64,000 nt of DNA from Zoroaster sp. YZ-2022 (Eukaryota; Echinodermata; Asteroidea; Forcipulatida; Zoroasteridae), in NCBI GenBank assembly GCA_029582265.1, contig CM055837.1:4821148-4885147 (forward strand), written 5' to 3'. Shown here piece after piece: positions 33,301 to 42,900 of this stretch (positions are counted from its first letter, which is position 1; each line of letters starts with the position of its first letter). The position numbers and the translations under genes were made by a program. The notes beneath the pieces are model-generated. The model searched no databases, was not told the DNA's origin, and saw only the letters and a program-made list of their open reading frames with translations.

Positions 33301-35425
33301 TTTACAAGGGGTAAGCCTTGTAATTTTCACACATTTTTACACATTTTTACAAGGGGTAAGCCTTGCAATTTTCACACATTTTTACAAATTTTTACAAGGG
33401 GTAAGCCTTGCAATTTTCACACATTTTTACAAATTTTTACAAGGGGTAAGCCTTGCAATTTTCACACATTTTTACAAATTTTTAGAAAGGGGTAAACCTT
33501 GCAATTTTGACACATTTTTACAAGGGGTAAGCCTTGTAATTTTCACACATTTTTACAAGGGGTAACCTTCCAATTTTCACACATTTTTACAAGGGGTAAG
33601 CCTTGCAATTTTTACAAATTTTTACCAAATTTTACAAAGGGGTAAACCTTGCAATTTTGACACATTTTGACATAGGGTAAACCTTGCAATTTTTACAAAT
33701 TTTGACACATTTTTACAAGGGGTAAACCTTGCAATTTTTACAATTTTTTACAAGGGGTAAGCCTCGCAATTTTGACAAATTTTTACAAAGGGTAAACCTT
33801 GCAATTTTTACAAATTTGACACATTTTTACAAGGGATAAACCTTGCAATTTTCACACATTTTTACAAGGGGTAACCCTTGCAATTTTTACAAATTTTTGC
33901 CAAATTTTACAAAGGGGTAAACCTTGCAATTTTTACAATTTTTTACAAGGGGTAGCGTTGCAATTTTTACAATTTTTTACAAGGGGTAGCCTTGCAATTT
34001 TGACACATTTTTACAAGGGGTAAGACTTGTAATTTTCACACATTTTTACAAGGGGTAAACCTTGCAATTTTGACACATTTTTACCAAATTTTACAAAGGG
34101 GTAAACCTTGCAATTTTTACAAGGGGGTAGCCTTGCAATTTTCACACATTTTTACAAGGGGTAAGCCTTGCAATTTTCACACATTTTGACCAAATTTTTC
34201 AAAGGGGTAAGCCTTGCAATTTTTACAAATTTTTACAAGGGGTAAGCCTTGCAATTTTCACACATTTTTACAAGGGGTAAGCCTTGCAATTTTTACAAAT
34301 TTTTACAAGGGGTAAGCCTTGCAATTTTCACACATTTTGACCAAATTTTACAAAGGGGTAAGCCTTGCAATTTTTACAAATTTTTACAAGGGGTAAGCCT
34401 TGTAATTTTCACACATTTTTACAAGGGGTAAGACTTGCAATTTTCACACATTTTTACCAAATTTCACAAAGGGGTAAACCTTGCAATTTTTACAAATTTT
34501 GACACATTTTTACAAGGGGTAAACCTTGCAATTTTTACAATTTTTTACAAGGGGTAAGCCTCGCAATTTTGACAAATTTTTACAAAGGGTAAACCTTGCA
34601 ATTTTTACAAATTTTGACACATTTTTACAAGGGATAAACCTTGCAATTTTCACACATTTTTACAAGGGGTAACCCTTGCAATTTTTACAAATTTTTACCA
34701 AATTTTACAAAGGGGTAAACCTTGCAATTTTTACAATTGTTTACAAGGGGTAGCGTTGCAATTTTGACAATTTTTTACAAGGGGTAGCCTTGCAATTTTG
34801 ACACATTTTTACAAGGGGTAAGCCTTGTAATTTTCACACATTTTTACAAGGGGTAAACCTTGCAATTTTGACACATTTTTACCAAATTTTACAAAGGGGT
34901 AAACCTTGCAATTTTTACAAGGGGTAGCCTTGCAATTTTTACAAATTTTTACAAGGGGTAAGCCTTGCAATTTTCACACATTTTGACCAAATTTTACAAA
35001 GGGGTAAGCCTTGCAATTTTTACAAATTTTTACAAGGGGTAAGCCTTGTAATTTTCACACATTTTTACAAGGGGTAAGACTTGCAATTTTCACACATTTT
35101 TACCAAATTTTACAAAGGGGTAAACCTTGCAATTTTGACACATTTTTACAAGGGGTAAGCCTTGCAATTTTTACAAATTTTTACAAGGGGTAAGCCTTGT
35201 AATTTTCACACATTTTTACAAGGGGTAAACCTTGCAATTTTTACAAATTTTTACCAAATTTTACAAAGGGGTAAACCTTTCAATTCTTAATGTTTAGAAA
35301 AATTTTACAAGGGGTAAACCTTTTACGAATTTGTACAATTTTACACATTTTTACAAGGGATAATTTTAACAATTTTAAAAGGGGTAAGTCGTGCAATATT
35401 TTCAAATTCTTACACAAATTTACAA
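30310..35425 (+). repeat. 5-kb AT-rich tandem array, about 35-bp unit with longer variants
   Basis: Over a hundred copies of a unit built from ACAAGGGGTAAGCCTTGCAA followed by TTTTCACACATTTTT. Variants insert one or more 10-bp blocks (ACAAATTTTT, ACACATTTTT) or use ACCAAATTTTACAAAGGGG. Higher-order copying is visible: a marker segment with AAACTTTGCAATTTGTAAAA recurs at 30547, 31383 and 32081, and GCCTCGC at 33761 and 34558. The + strand has long stop-free frames repeating LAIFTHFYKFLQG; the 35-bp unit is not a multiple of three and frames rotate, so these are not genes. It lies between convergent genes. Confidence 0.95.
30432..30457 (+). repeat. short telomere-like GGGTTA run
   Basis: Three GGGTTA units, then an interrupted GGGTTATA and another GGGTTA, at the left edge of the 35-bp array. 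TTAGGG is the usual animal telomere repeat; with so few copies it may be chance or an array seed. Confidence 0.7.
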
Positions 35426-35699
35426 GGTTTACCACTTTTTTTAAATTTAATTTTTAACAAGACAACGTACAGGATTGGTAGCCTGCTCTCAGTATTTGAC
35501 CCATCTTGCCTTTGTTTAGAAATACAATCACCATGACAAAAAAAGTATAGTCAGCATTTTAAAAAATCGAAACATTTAGCCTCCAAATTGCACTGAAGAT
35601 TGCCCCGTCTCACTGGAGGCCAAAAACAAATTTATTAATTTTTATTGCCCTTTAAGTAAAACATTTTATATATTAAAAATATTTAATAAAGAAAATATC

Positions 35700-36032
35700 T
35701 GCATAAAGAAAATATCTGCAGAAAGTTAGTCAGAGTGACGACCAGGCATTGGGGAGCGTTGAATCTTCTAGGCGAACCCAGCGTGATAACCTCCTTAGCA
35801 CCCTTCTGGGGGGGGGGGTAACTATCCCCCGATCCCTCCTTGTCCTTTCCTGCCCCCTTTGTCCACCATCCACTCCTTTGGGGGAGAGACATGACGGTCC
35901 CCAAGCCATTGCTGCAGCCAACAGCTGTCATGTCCCTATGTATCAGGAGCTGGACTTGAACCTGAGCGTCCCAACTCTGGAATGTCCGCAATTGAACAAA
36001 CCAGCGGCTAAGCGACTGAGCCACGAAGCCCC
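35700..36032 (-). mobile_element. tRNA-derived SINE (minus strand)
   Basis: On the minus strand it starts GGGGCTTCGTGGCTCAGTCG. The A box TGGCTCAGTCG is at 36013-36023 and the B box GGTTCAAGTCC at 35952-35962. A non-tRNA body follows to about 35700, including a 10-base G/C run and a CCTGGTCGTCACTCTGACTA block. It sits in diverged DNA between the main 35-bp array and its outlying copies. Confidence 0.7.
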
Positions 36033-36102
36033 GTTGGTATTTGGAGATGCAATTTAATCTACTTAAATAAGATCAATGAGCAACAATAACGAAAAAGAAT
36101 AT

Positions 36103-36174
36103 TGTTCTGCATGGGATTCGAACCCGTGTCTTTCGCATGACGGGCAAGCGTCTTATCCGTTAGACTACCGCGTC
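36103..36174 (-). tRNA. tRNA-Asp(GTC)-like sequence, probably a pseudogene or SINE head
   Basis: The minus strand has a perfect A box TAGTCTAACGG (36157-36167), a perfect B box GGTTCGAATCC (36114-36124), a D stem GTC/GAC, and an anticodon loop CCGTCAT giving anticodon GTC (36139-36141). Against function: position 33 is C instead of the near-universal U, the anticodon and T stems each have a mismatch, and the presumed acceptor strands (GACGCGG and GCAGAAC) hardly pair. It starts about 70 bp from the SINE at 35700-36032. Confidence 0.45.
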
Positions 36175-36559
36175 AACTGAAAACCAAAATGAACATTAAT
36201 TATTTGATTGAATTAATGAACGAAACTGACAGCGGATACTAACGAATTTTAAAATAATGATCTTTATACAGTGTAAGTGTAAAACCGAATTGTTAAAGTC
36301 TCTACGCAATCTAACTTTTAGACAAATTTCGACCAATTGTAACTTTTGGACCAAATTTTTGAAAACTGCAAGGGGTAATTTCCTTGTAATTTGTTTTACC
36401 TCGAACAAGTTTTTACATCGTTTTGCCTGAAAATTGCACTAAATACTGAAGAAATCTCGAGTAAAAGACTAGGTGGTAAGATTTATGTTTGTTCTTTCCT
36501 CGAAAAATTACGAAGATAGAAGGCTCAAAACGAGAATAGGCCTCCACTACGTCAAGGTG

Positions 36560-36950
36560 TCTTTTTCGTAAGCCTTGCAATTTTAAACATTTTACAAAGG
36601 CTAAGTCTTGCAATACTTTTCAAATTCTTACAAGGGCTAAGTCTTACAATTTTTAACATTTTTACAAGGGGTAAGTCTTGCAATCTTTCCAAATTTTCAC
36701 AAGGGGTAGTAAGCCTTACTATCTTTTCAAATATTCACAAGGGGTAAGCCTTGCAATTTTTACAAATTTTTACAAGGGTTAATCCTTGCAATTTTTACGA
36801 TTTTTTTTGTAAGGGGTAAGCCTTGTAATTTTAACCATTTTACATTTTACATTTGACATTTTTACGAGGGGTAAACATACATTTTTTCATATTCATATTC
36901 TAAACGTTTGGCCAAACAAAGCTATTAATAATTTTACAAGGTGTAAGACT
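36560..36950 (+). repeat. outlying diverged copies of the 35-bp array
   Basis: Degenerate units (TAAGTCTTGCAAT, TTTTACAAGGGGTAAG) continue the array pattern after a gap of about 1.1 kb occupied by the SINE and tRNA-like sequence. Confidence 0.8.
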
Positions 36951-37268
36951 TGCAAAAAAAGCAATTGTTGAACAAATTGAAAAATGCAGGGCTAGATGTA
37001 AGAATGATATTACAAACAAAACAATTGAAATTCACTCACAAAAATGGCTGTTACTGTAACAAAAGTTATTTTTATTACTTAGTTGTGCATGGATTATTAG
37101 AGAGACTTATTCTATACACGATACTCAGAAGAAGAAAAAAAACATTTAAAAACAATTTAAGCTACTTAAAGGTACAGGCGAATTGTTTCACTTTCCGCAG
37201 ACACATTCCGCAAATTATACTGAACTCTAATGCTTGGTCATTAACCCCTGGATGGAGCCAACAAGATC

Positions 37269-37316
37269 AATGACCTGTAAGGCCAGTGACCTGTAAGGCC
37301 AGTGACCTGTAAGGCC
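37269..37316. repeat. 16-bp tandem repeat, three copies
   Basis: Three copies of AGTGACCTGTAAGGCC stand in direct succession; the first differs by one base. Confidence 0.9.
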
Positions 37317-37574
37317 AGGTCATGCTAGGATTTCAGTTGGCCAATTGGCCATCTGCAGGCACCTGCAGGTACTAATTAACATCAAATTAGAGCAAGGATT
37401 CGGGTATGGAAAGTGAAATGATGAGCTTGGTCCTTAAAACCTAGTAGCCAGCTAAAAATGACACGTTTCAGGTGATATTTTGCCTGGATACAAGCTAAGC
37501 AGGAATATACATGTATATTTATGCTTAGCAATTTCAATGAAACAATACAATGCTAATGATGGGGTACCCTAATC

Positions 37575-38942
37575 GTCACCGTTTTCACGAAGTGCCAACT
37601 GAGTTTGATTTTTTTCAATATTCTGAATTACTTCATTGAAATCTACAATCCCACAAATTTACAAGGTCTAAAAATCATTAGTTTTGTAATTACACTAATT
37701 GGCCAAGGGCAAAATGGGTGCTCAAGAGCAATTTGCATTTTCACAAAGTGACAATTGGGCCACACAGCATTGATCATTAAGTAATGTCTGTTTTAAACAC
37801 ACACTGTCACATTCAAGATGCAAAATACATGTAAAATGTGTGCCCTATGTGAAAGAACAGATTTCAAACTTTCCAAATGTGTCAACTTTTCAACAAAGGG
37901 ACGATTAATCACAACATAATTAATAATTTAAGACAATAATCCCTTCAAGAAAATGCTCAAATCAACACAACTTTCCCAATTGCAACGTGTGTCACTACTA
38001 ATCTATAAATAGCTCACAATTGTCTCTTCGTGAAAACGCAAAAACTACTTCGTCCCCAATTTTCCCTCATAGCGTGCGTACAAATCCAGAATTATATGGG
38101 TACCAGCATCACACTGGTTCATGACATGTCAATAAATCCACATAGTTTTGTTCACGCACTGTAAGGACAAAACTCACGCGCGTGGCATTTTTCCGTTTCC
38201 ACAAAGTGCCAATTGTGAGCAAAATAAACCGGTTCTAGCATTTTCATGAAGGGACAATTGTATTATGACACAATCTATGAGGAAAGGTTACATTCTAAAG
38301 TCCGTGCAATAATTAGTGATCCAACCCATCCCCTTTTCGATTGTTGTTTTAACCCGTTCTGGAATTAGATTCCATGCACCACGAACAAACCTCTCTCGAT
38401 TTAGACAGTCCTTCGTTCCAATGTCCATTCACACACTAAATTCCTCCGTTAAGCGTTAATTTCTAGTATCGTTCGTTTTCCCTTGCTTATTTTTCTTTAA
38501 CTTTACTTACGTTTTTTGGTCGTTTTGCTTTTTAATGTAATGTGAATAGCTATGGTAATTGTTCAAATTTAAAGATTTTTATCTAATTTAATGTAATATT
38601 TGTATATATTGTTTTTAAGTGGATTTTTATGTCTTTTAAACCAATGGAAGCTAAATTTCTGTATTTTTTGAATGCGGACAATAAAACAACACACACACTG
38701 CTGTGTCGCTATCTATCTATCTATTAATCAATTACGCCGTAATTTAATTGTCCTATTGTTGAATAACTTGTACATTTGAGAAGTTGGAAATCTGTACTTT
38801 CAAACAGTGCACATAATTTGGCAATATTCTGCGTTAATGATGGTGAAACTACAATTTCAAAAAGTGAGCAACTTAAAAGTTGATTATCTCGAAACGTATT
38901 TCATGCTGTGTGGCCCAATTTGCACTTCGTGAAAACGGTGAC
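37575..38942. mobile_element. 1.4-kb noncoding element with inverted ends
   Basis: The left end GTCACCGTTTTCACGAAGTG (37575) is matched by its inverse CACTTCGTGAAAACGGTGAC (ending 38942), a perfect 20-bp pair. Further copies of the motif lie inside in both orientations (about 37738, 38022, 38197, 38240). The block before the right end (ATGCTGTGTGGCCCAATTTG) matches an inner left motif near 37750 better than the outer one. No ORF of 60 or more codons. It is a nonautonomous DNA transposon or a stack of such elements. Confidence 0.65.
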
Positions 38943-39449
38943 ATAATGTTAAATAACATTAGTGATGCCACTGTCAATGTAGTCTTCTCACTAGACGCCA
39001 TGTTGGAGCACATTTCTGTTGGTCATTTACAGTACCCATGAGTGATCTTTTTGTGCATCTAGTATAATCCACATATCATGGTTGTTCCAACTCATACCCT
39101 TCCTTGGGTGTCTAAGGTCTAACCTGGGGACCTGGCTAAATTTTATAAGCCTCAAGAGTATTTTGTGTACACTTTTTGTGTCTATTTTTAAAACAAGATC
39201 TTCGCTAAACAAGTTATGATAACTACAAACAGAGCTTGTCCTAAAAGTCAGACGTATATCAACTTGTGTATCCCATGATGCCTTGAGCCAACTCCCCACC
39301 CACCCATCCCCAAAGCTGACCTTTTAACAAATCCAGGTACTTGTAAAAATAATTGATAATTGATAGTAGAAATATTCAAGCAAAGAGTACATTGTAGTGT
39401 GATAATTATGCTGACAAACTAAACAACAAAAAAAGAAATGTTTGATTTA

Positions 39450-39677
39450 CCCTAACCCCCTAGGCATTTTTGCTAGGAACATCCCAAATCCGCCAAAATC
39501 CATCAACATGCAGTAAAAAGATACCCCGATTGTTGGACTTTGATAGAATTGGTACAGTACCAAATGCAAAGTATCCATGACTGGGCTATACACAGTTCTG
39601 AATCCAACAGAGCAATGGGCTATACTGTGGAGTACTGAATCTGGGTACGGATTTTGGAGGTTTTGGGGTAGTTAGGG
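39450..39677. mobile_element. TTAA-type MITE, CCCTAACCC family, copy 2
   Basis: The right flank is TTAA (39678-39681), while the left flank has mutated to TTTA. The ends CCCTAACCCCC and TAGTTAGGG are inverted, and the internal CTAGGAAC and GCCAAAATCC blocks match 9264-9522. It lies just past the MAGOH stop codon, possibly within the 3' UTR. Confidence 0.7.
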
Positions 39678-39802
39678 TTAAGCATGAGAAATATTCAGAA
39701 TTTTACATGAAGTTTTCACATGGAATCCGACAAATGAACCTCTTAAATACTTTAACAAAACAAAAATACAAGAAGGGTTAATACAAGGTGCTTTGTGATT
39801 GG

Positions 39803-39902
39803 CTAGATTGGTTTGATCTTGAAGTGTAGACCAATCAGAGAGAAGACAAGGCACTTGAGGTCCTGGACAAGGTAGTAGAAGATACGTAGCCCTTCAGCGT
39901 CT
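39803..39902 (-). CDS. MAGOH: MAGOH exon 4
   Basis: The acceptor is ATTTGCAG; phase 2 in. It codes for the segment [16 protein letters not shown] through the conserved KIKPI end, then stop TAG. Confidence 0.97.
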
Positions 39903-42900
39903 CTGCAAATTATGAAGAAAGAAATCCAGCTTGTGATTAATATTGAGCATATTCTCAGGCTTAGTTTCCAAATTTTGCCACTGCACATATTGGCAGAATG
40001 CTTAAAATGCGGATCAGCACTTTATTTATTGAAACAAAATCTTAATCAAGAAAGGCTCTGAGATAATGCTTCATTAACCCTCCTACTCTAGCTACACTTT
40101 AGTGGCAAGTAGCTACATGTATAGAGGTCAAAATCAGTCAACTACTTGTTTTGACTATTGACCCAAATGTGCACACAGGGGCATTTTTGACTGGTTTTTA
40201 CTGTCATTTTGACCTTTAAATGTACTTACTACATGTGAAGTTTGATAGTGTTCCGACTTTTAAGTGCACTAGATATACAAGTATATATGGCATTTTGACT
40301 GATTTTGACCCTTAACCAGTTCGCGTCGGGAATAAAAGTTTTTCTGGGCCCCTGTGGCGGGTTTCTTTTTCCCACACACACGTTAATGGAAGCTTCCACA
40401 GCAGGTGGCTGGCACTTCCGAGCATGTCACCGAGCATGCATACAAATATTCCGGAGTTTCCTGTGCCGTGTTTTAGACGCTCTCCGATCCGTGGTGAAAA
40501 AAAAAATTGCATGTACACACGGCCTCCGACGCGAACTGGTTAAATATAATGAAGCATTCAGGGGAAAGGACCAGGCAGTGGTAAAGCTAGAATTAAACGA
40601 GGGGAGAAAGGGAATGGCAACAAGTTCTTGTTTTATTTTTCCCCAACAAAAAACCTCGGGCTAATGTTCCGAGGTAATCACAAATTTCCCAACAGACAAG
40701 GGGTAGCTTTAGTATCACACCCCGTCCCCCATTTAGCATGTCGACTACTCTTGAATTAATACCCACTTGCTGTTGTTGACATCAATCAAGGACCCAATTT
40801 TACTGGTCGTAAATGAGATGTGTTCGTTGCCCATGACAATCTCAAGCTCTTGTCTCCCGACTCGGTCTGGTTGCGGCCATAGCTCATCATCTTCCTGCAT
40901 GAGTTCACTCTCCTGAACGACTCGTTTCAGCTCCTCAATGACAGCTTTGTGGACGTAGGCCTGGTGATGTTGATATGTAACAAAAGATTTCAATCATTAC
41001 ATTGTGTTGTAAGTCTCGTCTCCTCAGTACACATTGATACCATGTGGTGGTACAAATATCAAATGAGGGGGCTATATAAATGAACATTTTACATTTTGTT
41101 TGTCCTTTATTCCTCCTACTATAGCTGCACTTTAGTGGGAAGTTGCTACAGAGGTCAAAACCAGTCAACTGCCTGTTTTGACTGTTGACCCAAATGTGCA
41201 CATAGGGGCATTTTTGACTAGTTTTTGCTGTCATTTTGACCGGTTTTTGCTGTCATTTTGACCACCCTGAACAATACCAGACAATGCTTTTACCAGTCAA
41301 AAATGGTTGACTCATTTTGACCTGTAAATGTACTTACTACACGTAAGGTTTGACAGCGTTGGACTTTTAAGTGCACTAGATATATCTTGGGAAGTATATC
41401 AAAATTTTGACTGATTTTGACCCTTGTAGTAGTAGGAGGGTTAAACCCAAAATGCAAAACAAATTTCATGATTTAAAGATGTATTTCCCAAGTTTATAAT
41501 TGTTTACCTGTGATTTCCTTTTTAATTGGACCATGGTAACCAGAGTATTAACCAGGATTTGGAGATTTCTTATTCTTTGAAAAACAGGGTATCCAAAACT
41601 TTAACTTTAATACAATGCTTTTGCACGTGTTTTACAAATAAAACAGGGTGTCCATTTAGCAAACAGGGTGTCCATAAGACACCCAAAGGTATTGCTGGCT
41701 AATACTATGATGGTAATAATTATTTCTGTAGTAAATACTCAAGACTTCACAAAATAATTGGCAGAAGGTAACAATTCAAAGGGAATGTACAACATTGGTA
41801 TATAGATTTAAATAAAATAACAATTCATACCTCTTTTCTGATCATGACATCATTCTTGTAGTTTGAATTGTTGGCGTACCTCAGCTTACCTGAAAAAATA
41901 AACAATGTATAAATATTTAATGTTTAACATCATCTTTATTTGGTGGGAACAGAATCTATGAACTATTTACAATATGTACTACTGTACAATAAATAATAAG
42001 GTTCTACAACATCTGTACCGTGTCTTGATCATGATACAATATTCATATGGTTTGAGAAAATCTTGAGTCATTCTTTACATTTAACTCATTCTCTTACAAT
42101 TTAAATTTATTTCTTCATTTGTTGTTCATTATTTGAATAAAGGAACAAGTTTGATGCCACAGGAGGGATAATGGAAAGTAAAATTGCAAACATTTCTATA
42201 TTTTTCAAAAATATTTCCAAATATATTTGTTGTAGTGGTACTGGTGATAATAATAATGATGATAATAATGATGATAATAATAAGGTTTTCAGTTTGTACG
42301 TGCTTGACCGAAGCCCTCCACACGCACAGCGCATCGCCCGCAACAAAAAACATAAAAATTTTAAATAAAAAAATTCTATTACTTTTACCTGTCGAAACCT
42401 TACATGTAATAGCTCATTGGAAAGCTTATAGTCTCAGCTATCCAGCAATGTACATAAAATAGCAATCGGAAGTACGTACAAAAGGCTAGGTTTTTATGAA
42501 TAAACCACTCTCGTCCTGTCCAGCCTTTCACGAAGTGTTCCGAGATCGGGCGCATTCGGCCCGTAAAATTTGCTGCGCTCTGCTGAGGGCATCCACTTCG
42601 GAGCTGTCTCCGCGCCCGAGTACATTGTGATTGACATGAAAACGGGTTTCCCTATATAGAGTCAAAGGGCTCCTTTACATACCCATGCTTGCTCGATCTC
42701 CACAGCTACTCTACAACCGAAGTTATGAAGAGATAAAAAATTAAACACCGTTTTTCGAGGTGAAATGTATGTAGTTGGTATGCTAAAAATCGCTAGGTGG
42801 CACTATACTGCCTGTTTTTCGTTTTTTACCGGTAGCAGGAGGGTCATTGTGTATGCGCGCAATGCATTGTTGGGAAATCCAGCAGTTTCCATGTTTACTA

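Noticed and set aside
30272..35193. Many long + strand open frames repeating LAIFTHFYKFLQG
   Set aside because: They follow from the 35-bp tandem unit, rotate through frames, begin and end arbitrarily and have no start context or codon bias.
30310..35425. CRISPR-like array
   Set aside because: No constant repeat with unique spacers; the units are contiguous variants of one sequence, the context is a eukaryotic genome and no cas genes are present.
36103..36174. Functional tRNA-Asp gene
   Set aside because: C33, stem mismatches and an unpaired acceptor stem; kept only as a tRNA-like sequence.
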